From positions 570 through 64,569 of the forward strand of contig JABDEF010000001.1 in the NCBI GenBank assembly GCA_013287235.1: a DNA stretch of 64,000 nucleotides. The letters run 5' to 3'. Shown one piece after another: positions 47,532 to 56,344 of the stretch. The notes beneath the pieces are model-generated. The model saw only the letters and a list, made by a program, of their open reading frames with translations. It was not told where the DNA came from and made no database searches. Source of the stretch: Gammaproteobacteria bacterium. Its GTDB lineage: Bacteria; Pseudomonadota; Gammaproteobacteria; DSM-16500. The translations under genes and the position numbers were made by a program. Position 1 is the first letter of the stretch. Each line of letters begins with the position of its first letter.

Positions 47532-48985
47532 ATACCGCCAATGAAAAATTAAAAAAAATTCCCATTCATCTCAAAACGAATCCGGAATATCTTATACCGC
47601 GACATCAATTTATCCAGGCAATCGAAAATTTTTTTTATCACCATAAAAATAAACTGGTCTATGTGCATATATCCATGTTTATTTTATTTTTAAGCTTCAC
47701 TGTTATCCCTGTATTCCTCCCTACACCGCTAGAATCTGATACGGTCTTTGATAATTTTACTTTGTTTTCACAGTTTTTATTGTGGGGCATTTGGTTTCCT
47801 TTTGTTTTTGCCTCCGTCATTTTTACAGGCAGGAGTTGGTGCGGCATTTTATGCCCGATGGGTGCGGCTTCCGAATGGGCAAATAAAATTGGCTTTAAAC
47901 GAAATATTCCAGGCTGGTTAAAATGGGAGGGCACCCCCATTTTGAGCTTTCTTTTGATTACGATTTTAGGACAGACGATTGATGTGCGCGATCAAGCGGA
48001 TGCCATTCTCGAAATATTTGGCGGTACTTTGATGCTTGCTTTGCTCATTGGTTTTTTTTACGGAAAAAATAAACGCGCCTGGTGCCGACATGTTTGCCCC
48101 ATTGGATTATTACTGGGGGTTTTTTCAAGAATGGGAATCGTACAATTTGCACCCAAGCATCCACGAGAAAAAGGGAATCCCTACACAGAAAAAGGCGTTT
48201 GCCCAACCATGATTGCGATTTCCAGAAAAGATGAATCGAGACACTGCATTCAATGTTTTCGCTGTGTAAAACCCTCCTCCCCGGGTGGTTTATTCGTTCG
48301 TTTACGAAAAATAGGCCATGAAATTATCCATATTCGTGATTACAATCCTAATCTTGCTGAAATTTGGTTTATTTTTTTAGGCACCGGGGTTGCGCTCGGC
48401 GGCTTTCTTTGGTTGATTCTTCCGGAATATCAAATACTACGCCAAGCGATTGGTACTTGGTTTATTGAGCATGAATGGTATTGGATTGGTGAAAGCGGTT
48501 CGCGTTTTTTAATGAGCGTACACCCGGAAGCACGTCAAACGTATAATTGGTTAGATTTTATGATGATCACCGGTTTTATGGCGTTTTGCATGCTCCTCGT
48601 AACAGCTGTCTTGAGTGCTTGTACTTTGTTGAGCAGTTTTATTGTTCGACAATTCACACAGGATAAGAATATCAAAATCTATTTCACAGAATTAGGTTAT
48701 CAATTTACACCCGTTGCCATGCTTTCCATCATTATTGGTTTAGGCGATAAACTATTTACAGAATTACATCATTGCGGTGTTGCAGAATCACTCCTTGCTT
48801 CCATCAAGGCGACATTATTAGCCGGCAGTATTTTGTGGAGCATTCATTTAGGCAGATCAATGTTGCAACGTCAAAACATTCACGGCATTCGTCAAGGTAT
48901 CGCTTTATTGCCAGGTATCGCAGGCAGTCTTTTTATTGGATTTGCTTGGTGGCCTGCAATATTCGGCATGCATTTTTTATTTTAA
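47528..48985 (+). CDS. 4Fe-4S polyferredoxin-type membrane protein of the iron-uptake operon
   Basis: 485 residues with about eight membrane helices and cysteine motifs WCGILCPMG, WCRHVCPIG and HCIQCFRCVK, as in NosR/NapH/CcoG-like electron carriers. Similar genes accompany FTR1-P19 systems and may pass electrons for iron reduction across the inner membrane (inferred). It overlaps the FTR1 gene by four bases. Confidence 0.87.
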   Translation: MNTANEKLKKIPIHLKTNPEYLIPRHQFIQAIENFFYHHKNKLVYVHISMFILFLSFTVIPVFLPTPLESDTVFDNFTLFSQFLLWGIWFPFVFASVIFTGRSWCGILCPMGAASEWANKIGFKRNIPGWLKWEGTPILSFLLITILGQTIDVRDQADAILEIFGGTLMLALLIGFFYGKNKRAWCRHVCPIGLLLGVFSRMGIVQFAPKHPREKGNPYTEKGVCPTMIAISRKDESRHCIQCFRCVKPSSPGGLFVRLRKIGHEIIHIRDYNPNLAEIWFIFLGTGVALGGFLWLILPEYQILRQAIGTWFIEHEWYWIGESGSRFLMSVHPEARQTYNWLDFMMITGFMAFCMLLVTAVLSACTLLSSFIVRQFTQDKNIKIYFTELGYQFTPVAMLSIIIGLGDKLFTELHHCGVAESLLASIKATLLAGSILWSIHLGRSMLQRQNIHGIRQGIALLPGIAGSLFIGFAWWPAIFGMHFLF

Positions 48986-48996
48986 GAGGAACCTCC

Positions 48997-49524
48997 ATGT
49001 CTACCATAAAATCTCTCATCTTTTCCTTACTTTTATCAGCAAGTACTTCGATATTCGCTGCAGAAACACCTATTGGTCAACCTATAGAAAAAAATGGTAT
49101 GGAAGTGGGTGCGGTTTATTTGCAAGCCGTATTGATGGATCCTGATATGCCCCATAGAGCCGGTCCGGCAGACATTCATTTAGAAGCAGATATTCGCGCA
49201 ATCAAAGGAAATACCAATGGTTTTGCGGTCGGAGAATGGATTCCTTCATTACAAGTGGCGTATCACTTATCAAAAATAGGAACGACGTGGGAACAAACGG
49301 GGACATTAATGCCTATGGTTGCGAACGACGGCCCTCACTATGGAGAAAATGTGAAGTTGAATGGTCCAGGAAAATATCGTTTAACTTTCGATATAAAACC
49401 ACCACCATATAGTGGTTTTGTCCGTCATGTGGATAAAGAAACAGGTGTTGGAAAATGGTGGGAACCGTTTTCTGTGGGTTGGGAATTTGCGTATGTGGGG
49501 ACAGGGAAGAAAGGCGGGTATTAA
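48997..49524 (+). CDS. P19/Tp34-family periplasmic iron-binding protein
   Basis: 175 residues: a signal peptide to IFAAE, then the family core with KNGMEVGAVYLQAVLMDPDM, HLEADIRAIKGN, MVANDGPHYGENVKL and the C-terminal WWEPFSVGWEFAYVG. In homologues the conserved Met, His and Glu residues hold copper and iron. ATG 48997 follows AAGAGGA by six bases. It is the last gene of the operon, probably delivering iron to the FTR1 permease. Confidence 0.93.
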   Translation: MSTIKSLIFSLLLSASTSIFAAETPIGQPIEKNGMEVGAVYLQAVLMDPDMPHRAGPADIHLEADIRAIKGNTNGFAVGEWIPSLQVAYHLSKIGTTWEQTGTLMPMVANDGPHYGENVKLNGPGKYRLTFDIKPPPYSGFVRHVDKETGVGKWWEPFSVGWEFAYVGTGKKGGY

Positions 49525-49599
49525 CTCTCACCCTCTTACCCTAGCATGACGGGAGAAGAGGGCTTAAAAAGAGAATCTTTTTCAGCTGGAGTTAACTTA

Positions 49600-49667
49600 G
49601 CAGCCCTCTCCCACCCTCGTTATATTAAAGAACTGTGGGCCATCAGTGGGGGAGGGTTTGGGTAAGT
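49600..49667. repeat. Palindromic repeat family G
   Basis: CCCTCTCCCACCCTCG, then TTATATTAAAGAACTGTGGGC, then GTGGGGGAGGGTTTGGGTAAG. It is the reverse-orientation relative of 28656-28729. The preceding 49525-49600 stretch contains a further CCCTCTT/AAGAGGG type palindrome and no gene. Confidence 0.75.
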
Positions 49668-49694
49668 TTAGATGAACGGTGTGAGGTATCGCAT

Positions 49695-50366
49695 TTATAA
49701 AATAACGCAGCTTCGATAAGCTATTTCATCCGTTTTTTCATTTTTGACCTTATTATTTTTGTGGTGTTTCTTTGCAAAAAAGTTTAACTGCTTCAAATAA
49801 TGTTGATCGAGTTTATCCATAGAAAAACAATGCTGTTTTTTTAAAGCATTCCAACATACATTGATATGATGAAGCATTGTCAAATTAATTGGCTGCTTCT
49901 CACAACTTACTGTATAAATATTCATCATATTGCGCATCACAAAACAAAATACTTCCTTTGAAGTGATACGCGCCCCTTGAGAAATTAAATAAGCCATCGT
50001 CGATAATTTATGTTCATCCAAGGCGATATCCAGTGCCGTTAACCCACGCTTATCCTTTGCTTCAAGATCAGCGCGTGCTTTTACAATCACAGGAACGCTG
50101 TTTTTCCCACAAAATTTCACGGCAATTAACAAGGGCGTATTGCCATAAGGATTGACTAAATTAACATTCTGCGGGTTGATTATCTTCCTAAGACAAAAAA
50201 TACTTTTGAGGTCTTTAGTGGTATCCGCAATCATAATAAGGCCGGTGAGAAGACTACAATCAAATTGATACATGGGATACTTCGTGAGTATCCGATTAAA
50301 TATGGCAAATTTTCCCAAATGCGCTGCGCGAAGTAGTGCACGCCGAATACGCGGATCATCTTTCAT
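49695..50366 (-). CDS. Ankyrin-repeat protein with C-terminal CaaX box
   Basis: 223 residues. Two clear ankyrin units lie at about residues 70-135 (VNPYGNTPLLIAVKFCGKN; DKRGLTALDIALDEHKLSTM with AYLISQGARI), with weaker units before them. The C-terminus is lysine-rich (KKHHKNNKVKNEKTDE) and ends RSCVIL; the CVIL tail is a geranylgeranylation-type CaaX box preceded by basic residues. Legionella AnkB combines ankyrin repeats with a CaaX box that the host prenylates. No signal peptide. It is likely a secreted effector, by inference from motifs. Confidence 0.75.
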   Translation of the reverse strand: MKDDPRIRRALLRAAHLGKFAIFNRILTKYPMYQFDCSLLTGLIMIADTTKDLKSIFCLRKIINPQNVNLVNPYGNTPLLIAVKFCGKNSVPVIVKARADLEAKDKRGLTALDIALDEHKLSTMAYLISQGARITSKEVFCFVMRNMMNIYTVSCEKQPINLTMLHHINVCWNALKKQHCFSMDKLDQHYLKQLNFFAKKHHKNNKVKNEKTDEIAYRSCVIL

Positions 50367-50456
50367 CCACGAAGTTTATCTCGAAAAATTGTTATTGTGC
50401 AAGCTTTGCAGGCTAAATTTTTCTTGTTAAAATGCGCGCACGAGGAGAAAGTGCAA

Positions 50457-50756
50457 TTACAAAATTTTAAAATGTGAGCTTTGGGCGCGGACTTTTCTTG
50501 CTGTTTTCGGCTCAATAATCAACGATCGATAAATTTCGATACGATCATGGGGACGCAAAAAATCCGATAATTTTTTAAGTTTACTAAAAACTCCAACTTT
50601 TTGCTTGGTTAAATCAATTTCCGGGAAAATATTTAAAATCCCTGAGAGATCAATGGCTTCCCCAATCGTTGTTCCACGCGGGATCTTGAGAGAAACAATA
50701 TATTGTTTTTGAGGCACCGCATATGCGACTTCAATTTCAATTTTCTCGATAGCCAT
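50457..50756 (-). CDS. rnfH: RnfH family protein (RatB, UPF0125)
   Basis: A 99-residue ubiquitin-like beta-grasp protein: IEKIEIEVAYAVPQKQYIVSLKIPRGTTIGEAIDLSG and LRPHDRIEIYRSLIIEPKTARKVRA (in parts). Its function is unclear in the family. ATG 50756 overlaps the 3' end of ratA by about 20 bases, the conserved ratA-rnfH pair. Confidence 0.92.
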   Translation of the reverse strand: MAIEKIEIEVAYAVPQKQYIVSLKIPRGTTIGEAIDLSGILNIFPEIDLTKQKVGVFSKLKKLSDFLRPHDRIEIYRSLIIEPKTARKVRAQSSHFKIL

Positions 50757-51177
50757 AGACTTCCACTGCGCGCGCTGAAAAAAGTTCAACCAGAGAATTT
50801 GCAATACGATGAAGAATCGGTTCAAAAATACGATCAAAAAATTGACCCGTCAATTCAAACTCTAATTCCAAATCCACCCTACATCCCTCCCCCATTTCAG
50901 TAAAATTCCAAATACCCTCCAAATGTCGAAAAGGTCCATGCACCAAATGGATATCAATACGATTAAAAGGCGATAACACATTACGTGTGGTAAAACTTTT
51001 ATGGATACCAGACCAGGAAAGCTCTAAGGACGCCTCGACTTCTTTATCATCTCGATAAAGGACATGACTCTTACTGCACCACGGTAAAAATCGCGGATAA
51101 TCCTCAATATGATTCACAAGCTCAAACATTTGCTGCGAAGTATAAGGCAAAAGCGCGCTTCTTTTGATAGCTGTCAT
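50737..51177 (-). CDS. ratA: RatA-family START-like protein
   Basis: 146 residues: SALLPYTSQQMFELVNHIEDYPRFLPWC followed by a helix-grip fold ending RIANSLVELFSARAVEVYG. E. coli RatA was described as a ribosome-association inhibitor; homologues such as Coq10 bind ubiquinone, so the true role is debated. In E. coli it is divergent from smpB; here a phosphatase gene has come between them. Confidence 0.93.
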   Translation of the reverse strand: MTAIKRSALLPYTSQQMFELVNHIEDYPRFLPWCSKSHVLYRDDKEVEASLELSWSGIHKSFTTRNVLSPFNRIDIHLVHGPFRHLEGIWNFTEMGEGCRVDLELEFELTGQFFDRIFEPILHRIANSLVELFSARAVEVYGYREN

Positions 51178-51248
51178 ACCCATATTAAAAAACTCAACAT
51201 TGCGCTTCTATCATTCCCGCGTTCGCGGAAATGACACGTCTATCAACA

Positions 51249-52424
51249 TCACCGTCTTGGACTCATCGCTATTTTTTCTCCAACAGGAAAAGAAAATATT
51301 TCATGAAAATCATCGAATGAACAATTCGACTTTTGCTTTATTTTTTCAAAAAGCAGCTTTTCAATGTCAGCTTTAAATACCTTCACTAAAGACTCGCGAA
51401 TCGCTTGATCTTCATCAATATTATTCCCCATCCAATAAGGAGTTGCAGAAATGAGATCATTGAGAGGACCTGTCAGCTGCACGAGTTCTTTATACCATTG
51501 GCTGTCTTTCGCTTCATCAATAGATATGATTAATCGATTGATATGTTTTGCCCGTTCTGGTTGCCCCAAAATCGATTTAAAAATGGGTTCTTCTTTCAGC
51601 AATTTCTCTTTGTATTCCACTAATTTTCTATAACTGTCTAACCCCATGATTTGCTCTTTGATTTCAGGACTTCTAATACAAGCATCGACTTCTTTTTTTA
51701 ATGCAATTGTAATTTTCTTTTCTTCACTTTCCAATAATTTTGTTTCTTCTTCAATATATTCTTTCACCGCATTGGGATTTTCCCGTAACAATTTTCTTGC
51801 GTCATCTACAATTTTGATAGCTGTATTAATATTGCCCGAAGCTAGATTAATATGCGGACGCTCTTTTTCTATTATTTTAATGGCGAGCCCTACTAATTCT
51901 TCAGCGTTCTTTTCTTTATGAATCGTTTGCAATCCCACATCAAATACCGCTAATACACAAGCTACCATCATGGGACTTCTCGAGCGGCCAGCTTTGCAAT
52001 GAATCAATACCGCTTTTTTTTGTTCCCGGTTGGCTTGAATTCGAATCAATGCCTTCACAGCCTTTTCAAGGTCGACCGTCGTCGTAAAATCCTCCATATC
52101 CAATAAAAGATGTTGAATATCTTTTGCTTCCCATTCATCTTTACGAATAGGATCTAAACCCAAAATATATCCCAGTATCCATACGGGTTTATTCACTTCA
52201 TAATTTTCTGTCACACTGACGACAAGACCAATCGGTTGATCTTTATATTCTTCTTGATTTTTTTTTGCAAAATTTTCTAAACTTTCTTTATCATTTCTAA
52301 AAGGAAGTTTTGATAAATATAAATTTTCTGAAATTCTACTCCATTTTGCCCAAAATATATCTCCAAATACGACCGTTGGAACAAGCGAAATCGCATGTTT
52401 TATTTCCTTATATCGCTGCCACAT
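51249..52424 (-). CDS. Dual-specificity protein phosphatase-like protein
   Basis: About 391 residues from ATG 52424 (a longer frame would overlap smpB). Residues 15-170 form a cysteine-phosphatase domain with the loop IHCKAGRSRSPM (about 141-152) containing Cys and Arg of CX5R, and an upstream acidic LDMEDF that can supply the general acid. Residues 190-391 are helical and unrecognised. No signal peptide or membrane helix. Eukaryotic-like phosphatases of this kind are typical type IV effectors in Legionellales. Substrate unknown: protein, RNA 5' end or phosphoinositide are all possible. Confidence 0.8.
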   Translation of the reverse strand: MWQRYKEIKHAISLVPTVVFGDIFWAKWSRISENLYLSKLPFRNDKESLENFAKKNQEEYKDQPIGLVVSVTENYEVNKPVWILGYILGLDPIRKDEWEAKDIQHLLLDMEDFTTTVDLEKAVKALIRIQANREQKKAVLIHCKAGRSRSPMMVACVLAVFDVGLQTIHKEKNAEELVGLAIKIIEKERPHINLASGNINTAIKIVDDARKLLRENPNAVKEYIEEETKLLESEEKKITIALKKEVDACIRSPEIKEQIMGLDSYRKLVEYKEKLLKEEPIFKSILGQPERAKHINRLIISIDEAKDSQWYKELVQLTGPLNDLISATPYWMGNNIDEDQAIRESLVKVFKADIEKLLFEKIKQKSNCSFDDFHEIFSFPVGEKIAMSPRR

Positions 52425-52517
52425 CCTATTTCTTCTCCTTATCTTAAAGATGTATTCTACTATTTTTTCTGAAATAAACTCTATTATTTTTCGCGAGACA
52501 ATATTATACTGCCGGCC

Positions 52518-52985
52518 ATGAATCAGAAACAAAAATTTGAAACAACCATTGCGGTCAATCGTAAAGCGCATCATGAATATTCTATTGATGAGCGTTATGA
52601 AGCAGGTCTTGTTTTACATGGTTGGGAAGTGAAAAGTTTACGTGCAGGACGCGTACAGCTTGATCAAGGTTACGTCATTTTAAAAAATAATGAAGCCTGG
52701 CTCATCGGTGCGCAGATTACGCCGCTCTTGACGGCATCCACCCATGTTAATCCTGACCCGCAGCGTACGCGAAAGCTATTATTGCATGAGAGGGAATTAA
52801 GTAAGTTAATCGGGAATGTAGAACGCAAAGGGTATACGTTGATTCCATTAAAGCTTTACTGGAAGAAAAATCGCGTTAAACTAGAGATCGGACTTGCTAA
52901 GGGTAAAAAATTGTATGATAAAAGGGCATCCGAGAAGGAACGTGATTGGCAGCGTAATAAGCAAAGGATTTTGAAAAATCATTGA
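52518..52985 (+). CDS. smpB: SsrA-binding protein SmpB
   Basis: A 155-residue partner of tm[77 protein letters not shown], and the C-terminal helix ending [14 protein letters not shown] that occupies the mRNA channel. It is directly upstream of the tmRNA gene. Confidence 0.98.
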   Translation: MNQKQKFETTIAVNRKAHHEYSIDERYEAGLVLHGWEVKSLRAGRVQLDQGYVILKNNEAWLIGAQITPLLTASTHVNPDPQRTRKLLLHERELSKLIGNVERKGYTLIPLKLYWKKNRVKLEIGLAKGKKLYDKRASEKERDWQRNKQRILKNH

Positions 52986-53028
52986 AAAGCTGTATAATTT
53001 TAGTTCATTTTTCTGTATAATGAAATAT

Positions 53029-53433
53029 GGGGGCGACCTGGTTTCGACGTGGGTTGCAAAACCTGAGGGGCATGTCGAGGACGTAACTTAACCTCGTAAA
53101 AAATGTTACAAAACAAATAGTTGCCAAAAACGACAACTTATTCGCTGTAGCTAACGAAGAGTTAGTGGAAGAAGCCGCTTAAAAACCGGCCAGCGACTTC
53201 TCACCGATTGTGCTTGTACGATCGGAGCTTACGAAAGTAAGCATGAGGAGTCATAGCATACAAGCTCGCAGCAAAGTCTGCCCGAGACGCGCTGCTAAAT
53301 GATTTTGGGATCGCTGCAATATAAACGTGCCAGTTCGTAGGTGTTGCGGTTAAATAAAGAAGACTAGGCTACACATGTAGATCCAACGGCGGAGAGCTTG
53401 CGGACGCGGGTTCGATCCCCGCCGCCTCCACCA
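53029..53433 (+). ncRNA. ssrA: Transfer-messenger RNA (tmRNA)
   Basis: The 5' GGGGGCG pairs with 3' CGCCTCC, followed by A and an encoded CCA. GACCTGGTTTCGACG and GGTTCGATCCCCGCC form the tRNA-like part. The tag frame, read from GCC at 53123 to TAA at 53180-53182, encodes AKNDNLFAVANEELVEEAA, longer than the ten-residue E. coli tag but ending in the Ala-Ala needed for ClpXP. A TATAAT at 53016-53021 fits the -10 box. The 3' end is duplicated at 56345, marking an integrated island. Confidence 0.97.
53411..53433. other. Left attachment site (attL) in the tmRNA 3' end
   Basis: TTCGAT-CC-CCGCCGCCTCCACCA. The same 23 bases recur at 56345-56367 with only two differences (TT for CC). This is the standard outcome of integrase-mediated insertion at ssrA. 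Confidence 0.85.
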
Positions 53434-54137
53434 TTACACCTTCCGAAGAGTTCCAAAATAGCCTTGAAGCCCTTGAAAATAGAGGGTTTTTTATATAATC
53501 TCCTTCCAGCAACTTCCAATCCTTTGATAAAAAATGAAAACAAAATAAAATTCCACTGTGATTCATACTCTGAACAAAAAGTTGAAAAATCTCTCTGGGC
53601 TAATGAATTGATTTTTATCTCGGCTTACTGTAATTTAATATACTTAGTCGCCGTTCTGCTCGACTGTAAACCAGAACAAGGTCAGTCTTATGTGATGAAA
53701 TTACTGATCGCAATTGCAAAATTGTTCACATAGTATTTACAGATGTTTTGTAGTACTTATTAATGCATTATCAAAATTTTTAAACTTTTATATTACAAAT
53801 AATTTAACAACATCATTACTTTCGCAATTTTTTTCAATTCAACATTAGGTTTTCATTCACCTTCGAAGAATGAAATTCTGCATTCGTCAGACGATCATCG
53901 TCTACCTGTTTGAAGGTATTCTCTTCTGAATATCACTAACATGTTTAGAATATGGCATGAAGACTACGCGATGGCAGCGGCAGATTCTCTTCATGGTAAC
54001 GCTTCGATACACCCAACGGAAATTTCGTTGGTGACTAGAACACATGTTCTACCTGCTTTATAGGACTTGCAGTATAGCGGAAACGTTGTAGGCAAGTGTC
54101 AGTAAAACATTCAAGTAAAGCCATTTTTGAGGTAAGT
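53434..54137. other. Island leader region without a supported gene
   Basis: It starts with a possible terminator for tmRNA (CCCT, loop, AGGG, then six T at 53470-53492). An open frame continues out of tmRNA to 53733 with a hydrophobic end, but it has no convincing start. The segment 53880-54130 has several short inverted repeats (for example CAACGGAAATTTCGTTG near 54014), probably integrase-binding or excision control sequences. I can support nothing else here. Confidence 0.5.
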
Positions 54138-54728
54138 ATGAGTTGGATAAAAACATTGAACTCCGTTCTTAAAGCCCATAACAAAGCGGCAGCAACTGGC
54201 GGAAAAGCAGTAAGCTTTGCCACTCAAGACGCGCGTCGTGAAATATTGGAACAAGGGTTTAGAGAATTACGTGCATTAGGTTATAAATTACCTGATGTAC
54301 GCGGTTTTAAAGAACGACACATGACAGCACTGGGTAACGCCTGGGAAGCAAAAGCCCTATCAGCTTCTACGATTCAAAATCGTATTAGTATCTTTCGTGT
54401 CTTTGCTGAATGGATTGGCAAAGCTAGTATGATTCGTGGTTCTGAAAATTATGTAAAAAATTTGCAGAGTGTTGAGCGACATCAACATATAAATTTTCGA
54501 CGCACAATTATATTGAATAGGCATGAAATGACTTTTTACATTGATGTAGTTACTGAAGCATATTTACCAAAATTAATATCCAAAATAGAAAGAGAAATGA
54601 AAAATATTTCAAAAAAAATTAGCAAAAAATCATTAATTTTTAATGATTCTAAAAATCAATTGCTGAAGAAAATATCAAAAATCAAATCAATTGATAGAAT
54701 ATCCCGTATATTATCATTATCAGATTAA
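54138..54728 (+). CDS. Truncated integrase, N-terminal (core-binding) domain only
   Basis: 196 residues. Residues 1-125 match the N-terminal region of phage-type tyrosine recombinases (LNSVLKAHNKAAATGGKAVS, TQDARREILEQGFRELRALGY, FKERHMTALGNAWEAKALSASTIQNRISIFRVFAEWIG in parts). The rest is a Lys/Ile/Ser-rich stretch that does not resemble the catalytic domain; no Arg-His-x-Arg-Tyr set is seen. ATG 54138 follows GAGGT. It lies beside attL as expected. It is probably a remnant, so the island can no longer move by itself. Confidence 0.75.
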   Translation: MSWIKTLNSVLKAHNKAAATGGKAVSFATQDARREILEQGFRELRALGYKLPDVRGFKERHMTALGNAWEAKALSASTIQNRISIFRVFAEWIGKASMIRGSENYVKNLQSVERHQHINFRRTIILNRHEMTFYIDVVTEAYLPKLISKIEREMKNISKKISKKSLIFNDSKNQLLKKISKIKSIDRISRILSLSD

Positions 54729-54790
54729 TAATGAGTTTATATTAATTATAAATATTTTAAATCATTAATAATCAATTAATTACAAATGTT

Positions 54791-54854
54791 ATATGACCTA
54801 AATTGACGTAAAAATATTTTCTGCTATAATGTATTATATGACCTAAATTGGCGA
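54791..54854 (+). promoter_or_regulatory. Promoter and repeated operator of the AbiE-type module
   Basis: ATATGACCTAAATTG(A/G)CG occurs at 54791-54808 and 54837-54854. The first copy contains -35 TTGACG (54803-54808); -10 TATAAT is at 54825-54830 (16-base spacer); the second copy covers the transcript start. This fits autorepression by the antitoxin, as known for AbiEi proteins. Confidence 0.75.
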
Positions 54855-54861
54855 TTTTAAT

Positions 54862-55291
54862 ATGCGTACAAAATACTTAGACAGCATTGAATATAAAGCT
54901 CTCAACCGTCTAAAAATGATTCGCGGTAGCGTAGTTTTGCGCACGGATTTTAATGGCCTTGGCTCTTACCGTCAGGTAAGTAGAACGATTAATAGGCTTA
55001 TCAAAGAAAAAAAAACTGGTAAAAATAGGTAAAGGCATTTATGCTAAAGCTTACCTTTCAAAGTATTCCGACATTCCTCTCATTAAAAACGGTACTGATT
55101 CCGCTCTAAGAGAAGCATTAAAGCGATTAAGCATTGTTTTTGAACCAGGAAGCGCAGAGAAAGAATACAATGCAGGCAAAACAACACAGGTTCCTGTGCA
55201 CAACATTGTAAGGTTAAAAAGCCGTTGCCGTCGTCGTATTAGTTATGGAAATAGCAAATTAATCTTTGAGAAAAAAATCAATGCTAAATAA
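54862..55291 (+). pseudogene. AbiEi/DUF6088-type antitoxin, frameshifted
   Basis: ATG 54862 opens a winged-helix frame (MRTKYLDSIEYKALNRLKMI...YRQVSRTINRLIKE) that stops after 56 codons. Dropping one base in the run of nine A's at 55007-55015 restores a frame reading KLVKIGKGIYAKAYLSKY, PLIKNGTDSALREALKRL and VRLKSRCRRRISYGNSKL, ending at 55291. The whole would be about 142 residues, typical of DUF6088/AbiEi antitoxins, and overlaps the toxin start by 11 bases. It may be inactive, may be rescued by slippage on the A-run, or may reflect a sequencing error. Confidence 0.8.
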
Positions 55292-56228
55292 AAAAGACAT
55301 AAAAGAACTCATTTCAGTTGCTCGCCAGCATATTAATTTAGCTGAAGCAGTCATCGAAAAAGATTACTACGTCACCCAGGTAATTCATGCACTTTCTGGT
55401 GTTGAAAATGAATATTTCCGACTAGTATTCTGTGGCGGAACATGTCTCGCAAAAGCGCATAAAATTGTTAATCGCATGTCAGAAGACGTTGACTTTAAAA
55501 TTCAAGTGAAAAAGATGGATGTGATTTTTAGTAAATCACGGCTTATGAAAGAATTAAAAGAATTTAGGTCAAAAATTAAATCAAAACTAACATTTCCGGA
55601 TTTAATTACGGGTAAACCAGTTGCTCGGAATGAAGGACAATATTCACAGATTGAGCTTGAATTTTCTTCCGTTTTTCCTGTTAGCTCAGGGCTAAGGCCA
55701 CATATTTTATTAGAATTTACACTATCCGATATTCGACTTTCTACTGAACATTTATCCATTAAAACACTGATTGAAGATGTTCTAAAAAACACAATGATAT
55801 TCGCACCTTGCTCAACACAATGTGTTTCGGTAGAAGAAACAGCGATTGAAAAATGGGTGGGCCTTACACGTCGTATTATAGCAATTGAGCGTGGATATCA
55901 CCCTGATGATTCCACATTAGTGCGTCACGTTTATGATCTTAATTCTATTCATTCAGCGGATAGAATGAGCGCTGGTTTTTTTACTTTAGCCAAAGCAATT
56001 ATTAACAATGATGCCAAACAATTTAAAAATCAACACCGGGAATATTCCACTGATCCAGGTTCTGAAATTAGGCAATCACTTGTCTTGCTGAAAAGTAAGC
56101 CGCTGTGGAAAGAGCGATATCAGGATTTTATTGAAACAATGGTCTATGCTAATACCAATGCATTAAAATATGATAAAGCAATGGATATCCTAGAACAAAT
56201 TAGTTCAGAAATAATTGACAGATTATAA
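55281..56228 (+). CDS. AbiEii/AbiGii-type nucleotidyltransferase toxin
   Basis: A 315-residue toxin of a type IV toxin-antitoxin system. It has the nucleotidyltransferase signature FCGGTCLAKAHKIVNRMSEDVDFKI, giving Gly-Gly and Asp-x-Asp, and a helical C-terminal half with EKWVGLTRRIIA and HVYDLNSI. In the family it transfers nucleotides to tRNA or other targets and blocks growth or phage. ATG 55281 overlaps the antitoxin 3' end. If the antitoxin is really dead, the toxin must be weak or otherwise controlled. Confidence 0.9.
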   Translation: MLNKKDIKELISVARQHINLAEAVIEKDYYVTQVIHALSGVENEYFRLVFCGGTCLAKAHKIVNRMSEDVDFKIQVKKMDVIFSKSRLMKELKEFRSKIKSKLTFPDLITGKPVARNEGQYSQIELEFSSVFPVSSGLRPHILLEFTLSDIRLSTEHLSIKTLIEDVLKNTMIFAPCSTQCVSVEETAIEKWVGLTRRIIAIERGYHPDDSTLVRHVYDLNSIHSADRMSAGFFTLAKAIINNDAKQFKNQHREYSTDPGSEIRQSLVLLKSKPLWKERYQDFIETMVYANTNALKYDKAMDILEQISSEIIDRL

Positions 56229-56253
56229 TAGAAATCCGGTTCAATTGATTTTC

Positions 56254-56282
56254 AAGTACCCTTTTTTTTAGGGGTACTTTTC
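56254..56282 (+). terminator. Terminator-like hairpin after the AbiE module
   Basis: AAGTACCC, a T-rich loop, then GGGTACTTTT, 26 bases past the toxin stop. It lies before the right attachment site. Confidence 0.65.
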
Positions 56283-56344
56283 GGGGTATTTAGCCATCAA
56301 ACAAATTTCAAAAATCTCATATAATCATATTACTAAACTGCCAA

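Noticed and set aside
53369..53733. Open frames running through the tmRNA 3' end
   Set aside because: Both strands have frames here, but they overlap the tRNA-like part of tmRNA and begin without ribosome sites.
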